From: Carposina sasakii
Taxonomy: Eukaryota > Arthropoda > Insecta > Lepidoptera > Carposinidae
Direction: 5' to 3'
DNA: 64,000 nt
Assembly (NCBI GenBank): GCA_014607495.2
Contig: CP053156.1
Location: 7,130,001-7,194,000, forward strand
How positions within the stretch are numbered: position 1 is the first letter of the stretch; the number at the start of each line of letters is the position of its first letter. The notes below the pieces were generated by a model that was not told where the DNA came from, made no database searches, and saw only the letters and a program-made list of their open reading frames with translations. The position numbers were made by a program, and so were the translations under genes. Positions 1 through 9,600 of the stretch are shown one piece after another.

Positions 1-558
1 CCCCTACCCGTGGGAATTTCGGGAAATGCGTTCTTAGTACTCCCTCGCAGTCCTAATGAACATACAGCTCTGATTTTAGCTTCATATGTACAGATTTTTT
101 GTAAAAAAATTGAATTCCCGTTGGTCCCCTTCCCGTGGGAATTTTGGGTAATCCAACATTTTTAGTACTTCCTCGTAGTCCATAATCCGATTTCAGCTTC
201 ATACAAATAGCGGTGTTCGTAAAAATTTGGAATTCCCGTTTGTCCCCTTCCCGTGGAAATTCCAGGAAATCCGTTCTTAGTGCTTCTTCGCAGTCCCTAA
301 TGAACATATATGCCCAATTTCAGCTCCATATGTATGTCATATGTATAGCGGTTTTCGTAAAAAATATAGAATTCCCGTTGGTCGCCTTCCCGTGGGAATA
401 TCGGGAAATTCTTATAGCCTATGTTCATCCAGGTCCAATAAGGATTCTAACGGTTGAAGAATTTTTGAAATCGGTCCAGTAGTTTCGGAGCCTATTCGCT
501 GCAAATAAACAAACAAACAATCAAAGTTTACCTCTTTATAATATAGTATACCTATAGA
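1..558 (-). mobile_element. Non-autonomous Helitron-type element, 5' half (copy A)
   Basis: The minus-strand reading ends in TC followed by a TATACTATATTATAAAGAGG-like end, preceded by A in the host, which fits a Helitron 5' terminus. The body is a tandem array of ~120-bp units, each carrying a variant of the word CCCGTGGGAATTTCGGGAAAT. The rest of the element, including its 3' end, lies left of the window; the intact counterpart is at 24262-25509. No Rep/helicase coding sequence is present. The open frames in this stretch are translations of the tandem repeat. Confidence 0.8.
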
Positions 559-559
559 T

Positions 560-985
560 ATAGATATATAGACAAAACAATAATCACTGCAAATTTAATA
601 AAAACTTTACATTAATAAAATACACAAAAAATCGCGTACTACAAGCTTTTCTACCCGACTGTGCGACGCAAAAGAGCGGTAATTTGCTATCTGATATGAA
701 ATCGAAAGTTCAGTAATAGCAACGCAGTTAACTAAGATACAATTCGTATAGTTAATTTTGTATACACGATATTGCAACATATTTCGTGATTAGGCCTGAC
801 CAGTAAGCGACCAATCCCACGATAAGGAAAACTTGTAACAACTTGGAATAGACGTATGAATCAGGATAGGTGAATAATCGCAGCTCATCTGCGAAGGAAC
901 AAACAACATGTATCATCAATAATACACCTATCCATATAGTGGTTTCGGAGCCGATATGAAAATATAGATAGGTAGGCTAGATAAG
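560..985. other. Unannotated stretch, copy A
   Basis: AT-rich unique sequence, nearly unchanged in copy B (25510-25940). I see no repeat hallmark, RNA gene or convincing coding region. Confidence 0.5.
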
Positions 986-999
986 GATGAAATGGGTTT

Positions 1000-1150
1000 T
1001 TTCATATGATGATCTCCGACCGTATTTCGGCCAAGGCGACCAATCTCTATGGAGATTTTGCCAGGTGTGCAGGAGATATTATAGCGCACAAGTGTGCGCG
1101 CAAACACAGATGCACTCCGTTACTTTTCCGTTTTCATATACTCACCTACT
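1000..1150 (+). repeat. Dispersed repeat D (GCGCAAACACAG family), copy 1
   Basis: It contains the family core CAAGTGTGCGCGCAAACACA followed by GATGCACTC. Related copies lie at about 1735-1865, 25945-26100, 26690-26830 and, on the minus strand, 57740-57830. Family class is not determined; I see no terminal repeats or tail. The small open frame through it is incidental. Confidence 0.65.
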
Positions 1151-1189
1151 TAAGCTAAGAAAATACTTACCTCTTTAATATTGTAAATG

Positions 1190-1292
1190 ACTATGGGCAA
1201 AAACCTTCCTATGGCAGTAGCCTTGTGGCGTGCCCTAGGGGAGACCTACGTCCAGCAGTGGACTGCGATAGGCTGAAGACGAAGACGAGAAT
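1190..1292 (+). mobile_element. RTE-like LINE 3' end fragment (subfamily 2)
   Basis: Read in frame, this gives the terminal motif of lepidopteran endonuclease-reverse transcriptase elements, roughly LWRALGETYVQQWTAIG, followed by a purine-rich GAAGACGAAGACGAG tail. It is heavily 5'-truncated and non-functional. The same piece occurs in copy B near 26140-26236 with two single-base deletions (GTAGCC for AGTAGCC, CCTGTGG for CCTTGTGG). Confidence 0.7.
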
Positions 1293-1734
1293 AATTTTAT
1301 TACCACATATAACTACTTATTAGTATTTAGTAAGAAGTATTGATCACATTCTACTGTTTTTTACAAATTCCCTTTTGCTTTTTAGTCACTCAATATTCGA
1401 AGCTCAAAGTAAACTTCCACAGTAATTAAAAATCATCAATTTATATGGTTTACCTGCAAAATTAATATTACAGGGAGTACAGCCGTTTATGTATGTATGT
1501 ATATAAAATGTTATATATTTTCCACACTAGTCCAGCCGGACGGATAGATGATTTATCTCTATATCGGCCGGACCGGGCGCCGGCAATATGCTATGTAAAT
1601 AACCGGACGGAATGTATAGGAGTGACGGGGCACGGTTTCATAATAATAGTATGTGGTTTTTTCATCATCATAATGTTTAAAATCGACAGGGACCCTTATA
1701 TTCAAAATACATAGTTCTAATAATCTTTCCGATA
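1293..1734. other. Unannotated stretch with short ATGT microsatellite
   Basis: Mostly AT-rich sequence. A short (GTAT)n run sits at about 1488-1503 and is longer in copy B (about 26435-26455). No coding region is supported. Confidence 0.5.
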
Positions 1735-1865
1735 GTATTTCAGTCATGGCAACTAATCTCAATGAAGAATATCCAACTGCACAGGATGTATTAGATACTC
1801 GTATAGTGCAAAAGTGTGTGCGCAAACATCACTGCACTCTGTATTCCTTCAGTCTCATATCCCGA
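1735..1865 (+). repeat. Dispersed repeat D, copy 2, carrying a TACTCGTA octamer
   Basis: Same family as 1000-1150 (GTGTGTGCGCAAACA core). At 1796-1803 it reads GATACTCGTATAG where the sister family member reads GATATTATAG. This suggests the CTCG core was inserted at TA after the family copies separated. The octamer is present in both copy A and copy B (26750-26757). Confidence 0.6.
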
Positions 1866-1987
1866 AACTATTCCATGCATAAACGCAGGTTAATTTATAC
1901 ACATATTTAATTTTAGACATCTGTACATGAAACTAATTTAAAATCCTACGTGCACATAAACCTATTCATGCTGCAATATTATGCTGC

Positions 1988-1993
<6 letters not shown>

Positions 1994-2019
<26 letters not shown>

Positions 2020-2020
2020 T
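1994..2020 (-). repeat. (TTATC)n microsatellite, probable LINE tail
   Basis: Five units of AGATA/ATAAG on the plus strand. In copy B the same run (27005-27032) is followed by ~175 bp whose reverse complement ends in an A-rich stretch leading into (TTATC)n, a layout typical of a retroposon 3' tail. Copy A has lost most of that body. Confidence 0.55.
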
Positions 2021-2496
2021 TCTTTAAAAAATATTCTATAGAAACCCTTTGTAAATTAGGTATTACTTTTCATGGACAGTCAAAGTTATTATTAAGTTAT
2101 TATTAAGTTAAGAAAACCGAAAGGGAACATTCACAACACACGTTAACCTACGGTCAGCTTACTTTGCAAAGTGCAGTGTTACCAACAGTATTTTTTAAAC
2201 TCCACAAGGTTTTAATTTAAAAAAATCGCTATTCTCACAAAAATGTATAAGTTAAATACCTATTAAGCAGCAATATACTGATTTACACGATACCTAAAAG
2301 ATAGATAAATGTTATTTTCAGATAACCGATTTCCTATCTTCCATCGTATGTTCATAACATATTATTTCATAAAAACCTTGAGTTATTAAATAAGATTCTG
2401 GTAATTTTGTTGTTATATATTATATGTTTTTTCTACAAACATTCCCCAATAAAATCACCGTGAAATCTAGAAAACCTGTCAAATTGGCAACACTGT

Positions 2497-2558
2497 GTGC
2501 ATGAATAATGCACGAGTCTGACCGACATGCCTCAGACTCTGACGTATGTATTATGCAC
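2497..2558. repeat. Imperfect hairpin, conserved in both copies
   Basis: The inner arms GAGTCTGA (2514-2521) and TCAGACTC (2532-2539) are perfectly complementary around a 10-nt loop. The outer arms starting GTGCAT and ending ATGCAC extend the stem imperfectly to about 27 nt. It is identical in copy B (27657-27718). It could be a small foldback element or a transcribed hairpin; sequence alone does not decide. Confidence 0.45.
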
Positions 2559-2929
2559 CTTTTTAGCTTATTTAGATGTATTTTCACAAAATTTTGGAGT
2601 CGTTTGTGATATCATTTCAAAATATTTATACCTTTTAAAGAAAGAAATGTCCCTTATTTAAAAACTAGCGGCCGCTTACGACTTCTTCCGCGTTTTATCT
2701 TTAGGATTCCCGTTTCCGTGGTAATTTGGTTTTTTTTTCCTTAGTGGACATATACCTACCTACGTTACAAAAGAAAGCCACAGTTTCTACCATTAGGGGT
2801 TACGTTTGTAAGTGCGTCTATATGCCAGTCACTGGTAACTTCTTATATAGCTCGTACATAGTTTCTAGGCAACATAATTAAAAAATAATATTTACCGCCA
2901 AATCGAAATGTTCAACAAAGAACATCTAA

Positions 2930-3060
2930 GAACTCTTCACGAGCCGTAACTATAAAGTGGAGTCTATAAAGGCGGCATCCGCTCAGCTGAAGGTGTGCTC
3001 TGTTTACATCGTAAACTAGTGTAAACACGCGGTTCCGCCTGTCTGCACGCACCTGTTGCC
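2930..3060. promoter_or_regulatory. Candidate regulatory block with three 10-bp-phased forkhead-type sites
   Basis: TGTTTAC at 3001-3007, GTAAACT at 3011-3017 and GTAAACA at 3021-3027 start exactly 10 bp apart, one helical turn, and match the core bound by forkhead-family factors (RYAAAYA). The surrounding block is higher in GC, has no repeat hallmark, and carries two CTATAAAG words at about 2950 and 2966 and an E-box CACCTG near 3050. The same arrangement is kept in copy B (28161-28187). Function is inferred from motifs only. Confidence 0.35.
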
Positions 3061-3264
3061 ATCGATGTGTCTTCGGGGTATTCTGTTTTTTTTTTGTTAA
3101 AAAGGGTTATTTTTGTTAATATTTGTGAAATTGGTCTTGCTATTTATTCTGGCCTGAAAATGGTACAGACTGTCATGCTAGGTCGATAATAACTATGTTT
3201 ATTGCACTGTTTCATGTTTAAAACTTTAAATTGAATAATATTTTAAGCCAAACTAAGCTGATAG

Positions 3265-3380
3265 TGACTAGAGATTATATTATATAGAGACTATAATAGA
3301 GCAGAGGTCGTGGGTTCGATTCCCACCCGGGTGAGGAAGTTTTTCCATTTCTTTATTAATAATTTTATGACTAGAGATTA
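3265..3380 (+). mobile_element. 5'-truncated tRNA-derived SINE A with 13-bp target duplications
   Basis: The body (3278-3367) holds the B-box-like GGTTCGATTCCC and the family tail CCATTTCTTTATTAATAATT. It is flanked by perfect direct repeats TGACTAGAGATTA at 3265-3277 and 3368-3380, the signature of target-primed retrotransposition. The same insertion with the same duplications is in copy B (28433-28538), so it predates the A/B split. Confidence 0.85.
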
Positions 3381-3472
3381 ATTATGACAGTGACTAAACG
3401 TAAGGAAAATAAACATTTAAACGTTTTCAATGACAATCCTTTTACTACATACAGCAAGTAAATAAAATTCGT

Positions 3473-3640
3473 TACCGGGATTGGCCCACCACTCATTCCC
3501 GCCTCTGCAAATCATGTGAGCTAGGATCAACAGAGACGACCAGAAAAAAGCATAACAAAGCATAGAAAATCCCGGGGGGACCTAGCTAGAGACTATAAAG
3601 CATTAAAACTAATAGAAAAACAGAATGTGAAGTATAAAGA
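3473..3640 (+). repeat. Dispersed repeat E
   Basis: This begins with TTGGCCCACCACTCATTCCC and includes CATAGAAAATCCCGGG. Related copies occur at 9994-10150, 28622-28795 and 34042-34200. It lies directly upstream of the RTE fragment. I do not recognise its class. Confidence 0.6.
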
Positions 3641-3650
3641 TAGGTATACT

Positions 3651-3926
3651 TAATACGGTCAAGCAAGCTGAAGTGGCAATGGGCAGGGCACATAGCTCGA
3701 AGAACTGATGGCCGATGGAGTTGGAAAGTTCTAGAGTGGATACCACGTATCGGCAAGCGCAGCGTGGGAAGGCCACCCGCGAGGTGGGCGGACGACCTGG
3801 CCAAGGTCGCGGGCGTCGGTTGGATGCAGGCGGCTTCCGACCGGTCGGAGTGGAAGTTGTTGGGGGAGGCATATGTCCAACAGTGGACTTCTCAGGGCTG
3901 TAAATGATGAAATGATGATGATGATA
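3651..3926 (+). pseudogene. RTE-type LINE reverse transcriptase, 3'-terminal fragment
   Basis: In the frame beginning AAG CTG AAG TGG (about 3668) the translation reads KLKWQWAGHIARRTDGRWSW and continues through GRPPARWADDLAKV to GEAYVQQWTSQGCK and a stop near 3903, followed by a (TGA)n tail. This is the extreme C-terminal region of lepidopteran endonuclease-reverse transcriptases. The endonuclease and catalytic RT core are missing, so the copy is dead on arrival by 5' truncation. Parallel copies are at 28806-29081, 47836-48202, 48957-49037 and, on the minus strand, 51030-51409. Long open frames on the other strand here are shadows. Confidence 0.85.
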
Positions 3927-3956
3927 CTTAATATTACATTATAATGGAACATACGG

Positions 3957-4137
3957 CTACTTTATGTTACCTACTTTATTTAGAAAAGAGATGGTAAAAT
4001 TCGTCATCCGAGTAATTGACCCGGTAGCTCAGTGGTTAGAGCGGCTGGCACGTTTTGCAGTGATCGTGGGTTCGATTCCCACTCGGGTGAAGAATTTTTT
4101 CCATTTCTTTATTAATAATTTTACCTACTTTATGTTA
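3957..4137 (+). mobile_element. tRNA-derived SINE A insertion present in copy A only
   Basis: A tRNA-like head starts at about 4018 (GACCCGGTAGCTCAGTGG, A-box like) with a B-box GGTTCGATTCC near 4070, followed by the family tail ending ATTAATAATTTTA. Direct repeats CTACTTTATGTTA at 3957-3969 and 4125-4137 flank it. Copy B has a single CTACTTTATGTTA (29135-29147) and no SINE, so this is a filled/empty allele pair. About 48 bp precede the tRNA-like head inside the repeats. An alternative duplication, TTACCTACTTTAT (3967-3979 and 4121-4133), would place the left junction slightly further in. Confidence 0.85.
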
Positions 4138-4316
4138 TGGTAGGTGCAAACATTGATATGATAAATATTTATGTTTGTTTCCGAGTCATGGATGTTTCTA
4201 TACTTATCTATGTATTTATATACCGTTGCTTAGTACCCACGACACAAGACCTTATGGATCTTAGTGTGGGATTAGGTCAATGTGTTGTGAAATGTGTGAA
4301 TTATATGAAGTAAAAA
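4138..4316 (+). mobile_element. SINE B 3' fragment
   Basis: It matches the 3' two thirds of the elements at 23960-24225 and 55199-55460: GTGCAAACATTGATATG, then GAGTCATGGATGTTTCTATA, then GCTTAGTACCCACGACACAA, then TTAGTGTGGGATTAGG. The tRNA-like head is missing. Copy B has the same truncated piece at 29148-29325. It resembles a widespread lepidopteran tRNA-derived SINE family; I do not assign a database name. Confidence 0.75.
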
Positions 4317-6072
4317 AAATGATAAATTGGTCTGGAGACAGATTCAATAGAATTTAACATTTGATTACGAGCATTAGACCAAAGTCCACATTCCCAAAGA
4401 ATGTGATGGGAAGTTTGTTGTACGGAACAAATTTGTTGGCGAATGAACAGCCACAGTGAGGTGTTGAAACTAATTTAAATAAAATTCGTTTTTTACTCGA
4501 CTGTGAGAAAAATAGAGTTATGAACGTTCTATCGCATTTATTCTTGGTGAGCTTAGTCCTTAGAGTGACACTGTGGAGATAGAGGTTTTGATCCATGAAA
4601 CCATACACCACCACACCAAACCACAAACACCATGTGCTTTTTCTTTCCAATAATTAGTGGATAATGAACTCTTGTTTCCAGTTCTACTTTGCCGCTGGGT
4701 ATTAATTAAAAACTAAACTTTCTTTTCCATAGCTTGCCTCCCATATAGATCTATCATCTATACCTACTTATAAAAAAATTATCAATACATCTGTAACATT
4801 ACAACGGAGTGCTTCATAAATATTTACGTTAAAATCCAACCTTTTTGCCGTCACCTTGACTTTGTTTACTCAAACCCCCGAACCTACCCCCGACAAGACC
4901 TTTACTTTACTTTAAACTAAACCTTATGCGTCTGTTATAAGATTTAAAGTTTTTATCTATATAAAAATATGGCGTTTACCTGAAGATGGAGTCTGAAATG
5001 AAGCATTTGGTCGTAAAAATGCTGTAACGTTTTAGATGGAATAATAAATAAGTTTTTGAAATCTATGTAGGTACACCTGGAGCATGTGTTTAAAATGGCC
5101 GACTACCTAACTTGCTATTAACCTAACATTATAGGTTAAATAATTACATTAAAAATGTATATCACCCATAAATAAATCATCTCTTATTGCCATCCCATAA
5201 TAGCATAAACACAAGACAAACAAATTCAAAGTAGCCTCAAACGCACGCCCTTTCCGTCCTAAGACGTCTGCAACACGTCCGACACGGCCCCGGCACGGAC
5301 CCGACACGGCCGGACGCGGTCAGCTTCCGCCTCTTTGCCGATCCTTTGTCCTCCCATACTAATTACCACCAAAGCTAAACGCCTTATTCCATCTCAGTAA
5401 AGTGCATTTTCCCCGCTTGGGGCCTAAATGCCCGGGGCACATATGACCCCTGTAGTTTAGCAGGAAATCTCACTAAGACGAGTCGTATAGTTTTGGACAG
5501 CGAAGATCGTAAAGTGCCTATTTGAGTTCATGTCCTTAAGGCATGAAAGACTAGATAGTTCGGGACAGGAAATGTTACCTAACTCTCCGCGGTTGTGTTA
5601 TGTGCGTTTCTGAGGGTACATAACTACAAACTGTGATGGCTGCTCTTAGATAATGTGGTGGAAGGAAAGAAAGACATAGAGTAATAGAACAGCAAAGTTT
5701 AATTTAACTTCCCCCTGAAGCCCGCCAATCCCGAGCCTAGTCACAGATTTTATACATATCTATACAATGCAATATTTTTGCTTAACTACCACTGCCTGCT
5801 AGTATCCGCCCGCAAGTTCTTAAAAAAATCCCTGCTCCTAATAAACTGCGCTATATAAATAATAAAGATACGACCCCGTTAAACTTGATTTTTGACAACA
5901 AAATATATATATATAGATTATCTGTGAAATTAAACTGAAAATAGCTTATACCTTGTTTAGAGCTTTATTAGTAAGGCCCGTTTCATAAAACAATATTATG
6001 TTAACAATGAGCAAATTTAGACTAAGTAAACGGCGTTTAATCTGGATCCAACTCACTAGGTTTATAGAAACA
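4317..6072. other. Gene-free stretch, copy A
   Basis: No supported coding region. It contains a GC-rich block at 5255-5345 with repeated ACACG(T/G)CC words (30256-30336 in copy B), otherwise AT-rich unique sequence that is closely matched in copy B. An AT-only tract near 5903-5915 replaces an (AAAT)n tract in B near 30865-30890. Confidence 0.5.
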
Positions 6073-6972
6073 CTAGTGGCCCGCCCTCGCTTCGCTTCGG
6101 TACATACATACATACATATAATCACGCCTTTATCCCTTACGGTGTAGGCAGAGCACCAAGGGCCGATAGAACCACATGATAGCGCTTCTGTACATATCAG
6201 TACATAGCTACAACTACATATGTAGGTACAGCGGTTTTCGTAAAAATTTGCAACTCCCGTTGGTCCCCGTCCCGTGGGAATTTCGGGAAATCCGTTTTTA
6301 GTCCTTCCTCGTTGTCCCCAATGAACATATATGCCCGATTTCAGCTTCATATGTGTAGCGGTTTTCGTAAAAAATATTAAATTCCCGTTGGTCGCCTTCC
6401 CGTGGGAATATCGGGAAATTCTTATAGCCTATATTCATCCAGGTCCAATAAGGATTCTAACGGTGAAAGAATTTTTGAAATCGGTCCAGTAGTTTCGGAG
6501 CCTATTCATTACAACCAAACAAACAAAGTTTTCCTCTTTATAATATTAGTGTAGATTACGGTGTAGGCAGAGCACCAAGGGCCGATAGAACCACATGATA
6601 GCGCTTCTGTACATATCAGTACATAGCTACAACTACATATGTAGGTACAGCGGTTTTCGTAAAAATTTGCAACTCCCGTTGGTCCCCTTCCCGTGGGAAT
6701 TTCGGGAAATCCGTTTTTAGTCCTTCCTCGTTGTCCCCAATGAACATATATGCCCGATTTCAGCTTCATATGTGTAGCGGTTTTCGTAAAAAATATTAAA
6801 TTCCCGTTGGTCGCCTTCCGTGGGAATATCGGGAAATTCTTATAGCTATATTCATCCAGGTCCAATAAGGATTCTAACGGTGAAAGAATTTTTGAAATCG
6901 GTCCAGTAGTTTCGGAGCCTATTCATTACAACCAAACAAACAAAGTTTTCCTCTTTATAATATTAGTGTAGA
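6073..6972 (-). mobile_element. Non-autonomous Helitron, insertion polymorphic between copies
   Basis: On the minus strand it starts TCTACACTAATATTATAAAG after a host A and ends in the GC-rich GAAGCGAAGCGAGGGCGGGCC segment and CTAG before a host T. Copy B carries the exact empty site AGAAACATTAATG (junction 31047/31048), confirming insertion between A and T without target duplication, the Helitron hallmark. Inside are two near-identical 419-bp direct repeats (6137-6555 and 6556-6972) and a captured (ATGT)n-tailed repeat fragment at about 6100-6180. It has no transposase; the two open frames across it are repeat translations. A short (TGAAA)n run follows at about 6980-7004. Confidence 0.92.
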
Positions 6973-7291
6973 TTAATGAAACAGATGAAATGAAATGAAA
7001 TGAATTCTGAAACAGGTTTAAAATATCTAAAACCCCCTCAGGTAACCTTTACCTCACATAATACACGTTTGATCTTAGGCTGCATCCGCACGTCCAGCCG
7101 GAAGTAAGCTCCTGTCCACATCCGCCGCTTTGACAGTGTCCAAAAGGTGGACCAAAGAGCCTCGGGGTTAGGAACTTATTGTCCAAAACGTCGTGCGAAG
7201 TTGAAGAGTATTTTTATTCTTAGGATAAAAATATAATAATGATTGAAGAATATACAGAGACGTGCAAAAGAAATGTAACTGTAATGACACG
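6973..7291. other. Unannotated spacer
   Basis: Nothing beyond the short (TGAAA)n run at its left end, which copy B lacks. Confidence 0.5.
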
Positions 7292-7561
7292 GGGGCAATT
7301 CTAGAATTTTTTTGAGCCGAAACGCAACCTCTAACGAACCGTTAACGAAACGCGGTCAGAAGCAATATATACTTACCGCTTGAGTAATAAGGTTTTTAGC
7401 ACGCATCGGACGCCAGTATGACAGAATAAAAACAAATATCTGTCTCGTGCTGAAATGTGTCTAATAACGTCACCGTAAAGTAATTATTGCTTTGTTCTGA
7501 GCATCTACAACGGTTCCGTTTCGGCTTCGTTCTAACTCGAGAATTTTCGAGAATTGGCCCC
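7292..7561. mobile_element. MITE-like element with imperfect terminal inverted repeats
   Basis: The left end GGGGCAATTCTAGAA...GCCGAAACG and right end CGTTTCGGC...TTTCGAGAATTGGCCCC are inverted and imperfect over ~45 bp. There is no coding sequence. The counterpart in copy B is 31344-31613. Target duplication is not evident. Confidence 0.6.
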
Positions 7562-8799
7562 ATGGTATACCTAATACATTTTAACGTATGTACATATTCA
7601 CAGAACTGTGTTCCAAAAATAGTGTAGCCAGAGTTGCAGAATCACGAAGGAGATCGTTACAGTAACGAACGCGCTAAATTCAAGTTCCCGTTGGAGGAAA
7701 TGTTTTGATGACGAACCTTTATCGATTCGATCGACGAATAATTTTACTTTGTACAAACATATTCATTCACCATTATCCTCATAAGCCTTTTAAGGTTCTG
7801 TAGGGTGATGGAACACCAGCAAAATCTATGAGATTCTATAATGTGACTATTACGTTGCTATACGTCAAAACGTACTTGCCTCACTTCCTTCGCAATGTAT
7901 ACACTTCTTTGGATTTATTAGTATTCTCCCCTACTGGACATATATTTGACCGGATGAAAAACAACAAAGATGAAAACAGACAAGTCAATTTAGTATCAAA
8001 ATCATTCATGTACATTTCAAGGCGCAGCTTATTTATTTAAAGGTAAAACTTTTATGTATCATTATATAGTAATCCAGCTTTAAAATCTTATAATCCTTAC
8101 CCAAACCGTAACAAACTACGAGTAGTAAGTAGGGCTGGTAAAAACTAACGTGTAAGCATTTATGGCATTAGCATTACAAGTTATGTGATGTAAATAAAAA
8201 CAAACAGAAAAGAAAAATCTGTGAAAATTCAATGGATTCAACGTGCGAGAGAGAAAAATTCGTATTACGTAAATTTTTAAAGAATTTTCGTTCTCACTTT
8301 CCATATGAGACGGATGTCTTATACTACATCAATAAAATTTCCTTGTTTTCTTGACAATAATATAACATGTGGCAGCCCTAGCCTGGCAGGAACTACTCCT
8401 ACGTATTTGCAATACCGATAGGATTAGAGCTGCGCACAAATAGACGAAACGTTTAAGTTTCACTTCTCAACAAGCGAAAACTGTCTTGTCCTGAACTACA
8501 GGCGATTTAGATTTCACAGTGCCCAGATTTAAGACACATTGCGGATGTCTTGGTGAACGGCATGAACTGCCAAGTTGTTCGGATCTGGACTTTGGTCACA
8601 CACTGAGTGTGGAAACTTCTTGAACAAACTCGAAGGTCTAAGATACGAATAGGTATATGGTCTCCACGATTTGATATGAATATCCTGGATTTGATTGAAT
8701 CTCTTTGATAGGTTGCAGCCGTAGGCGATATATAGATATCATCGACAGATATGGTATATAGGCAGGTGATGAAGCGAGTTGGGAAACAAAGAAATCAAT
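7562..8799. other. Gene-free stretch with one A-specific TACGAGTA
   Basis: No coding region is supported. At 8117-8124 copy A reads ACTACGAGTAGTAAG where copy B reads ACTAGTAAG (TA at 32172-32173), a clean 6-bp presence/absence difference. Several other single-base differences surround it. Confidence 0.5.
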
Positions 8800-8945
8800 A
8801 TATGTAGAGTAGAAATTGTTTGCTTGGGTTTGCTGGAAGAAATCTCTTAAAGAGATAAGCTTGCCTTTGTACACTCTCTGTGTAACTATGCTAAGTCACT
8901 AATTGTCTAATGTTTGTGTGTACGTACAATAAAGAATACAAGTAC
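8800..8945 (+). mobile_element. Retroposon 3' tail with AATAAA signal
   Basis: It contains AATCTCTTAAAGAGATAAGC, GCCTTTGTACACTCTCTGTG and then TACAATAAAGAATACAAGT, the layout of a lepidopteran LINE/SINE 3' untranslated end. The copy B counterpart is 32850-32992, and a related TGTGTGTACAATAAAG end occurs at 54630-54655. Copy A reads TACGTACAATAAAG where B reads TACAATAAAG, another TA-bounded micro-insertion (core CG). The minus-strand open frame over this tail is incidental. Confidence 0.6.
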
Positions 8946-9147
8946 CTAACACTGACCATATTATGTGGCCTGTATGCTGAGTGTGAGTTGAGTCGATCAC
9001 TTTAACGTAAAGTACCTAGCTAATCATATTATGACATGCTGTCGATGTCGTAATGCAATAAAAGTAAGAGTAACGACAGAATGTAATACGTTGAATATAA
9101 AAGCTCGGCCGCTGCTGTCATCGCTTGTAGTTAAGAAATATTTTTTA

Positions 9148-9357
9148 TTATGGTTTATAACGAATATCTACTCCGTTTTCCTTCCACCAAGAAAATAAGC
9201 TTAAGCAACCACGACAACTAACATTACTAATAAAAAGAGCACCATCCATCCCGCCTAGCAGTGTGTAGCATAACCTCAAGAAGTATCTAACAGGTCCCTC
9301 TATTTCTACATACTCGCGCATTGTCTTTCCGGACCAACTTGGAACATTTATGCTCAT
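9148..9357 (-). CDS. Hypothetical 69-residue open frame, unproven
   Basis: This runs from ATG at 9357 to TAA, and the stop is immediately followed by AATAAA-like sequence (TAATAAAAAATATTTC) that could serve as a polyadenylation signal. The product (MSINVPSWSGK... to ...WWKENGVDIRYKP) has an even amino-acid mix and no low-complexity run. The translation is identical in copy B (33193-33402). It could be a terminal exon: an in-frame stop lies five codons upstream and AG dinucleotides precede it. I recognise no domain. At this length a chance open frame is fully possible. Confidence 0.2.
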   Translation of the reverse strand: MSINVPSWSGKTMREYVEIEGPVRYFLRLCYTLLGGMDGALFISNVSCRGCLSLFSWWKENGVDIRYKP

Positions 9358-9600
9358 CCAGTATTCACTTAGTTAAAGATAACTGAGGTCTAAATAACTG
9401 TTCTATATTTAACAACGATATCGTTGCAATCTGAATCAAAATGAGTGATACCGTAGCTCGTGCTATGTGTATACTACGGTAGGTATCTAAAATATGCTAT
9501 TTTACTTTATGCCTATACCTATCTATATATTGCTGACTTTATCTATATAGGTATTATTTATATTTTCTTACTAATTTTAACATGAGTTAGTTAATATAAC

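Noticed and set aside
53..307. Open frames across the Helitron repeat units (also 5946-6350, 6509-6865, 24899-25147, 25053-25415)
   Set aside because: They translate the ~120-bp tandem repeat; the peptides recur with the repeat and break with unit variation. No protein family.
3586..3872. Minus-strand and off-frame open frames over the RTE end (also 28741-29027, 47739-48234, 51147-51457)
   Set aside because: The real reading frame is the other one, giving GHIARRTDGRW and GEAYVQQW motifs. These are shadows.
4018..4090. tRNA-like sequence with A- and B-box motifs
   Set aside because: It has a poor anticodon stem, shares a 3' tail with five other copies in the window, and is flanked by a target duplication. 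It is a SINE head, not a tRNA gene.
8638..8874. 78-residue minus-strand open frame, nearly identical in both copies
   Set aside because: It is antisense to a retroposon 3' tail ending in TACAATAAAG, and conservation between A and B alone does not show coding.
9093..9130. TATAAAAG followed by GC-rich sequence, resembling a core promoter
   Set aside because: No initiator or downstream coding region that I can support; only a 23-codon frame follows on the plus strand.
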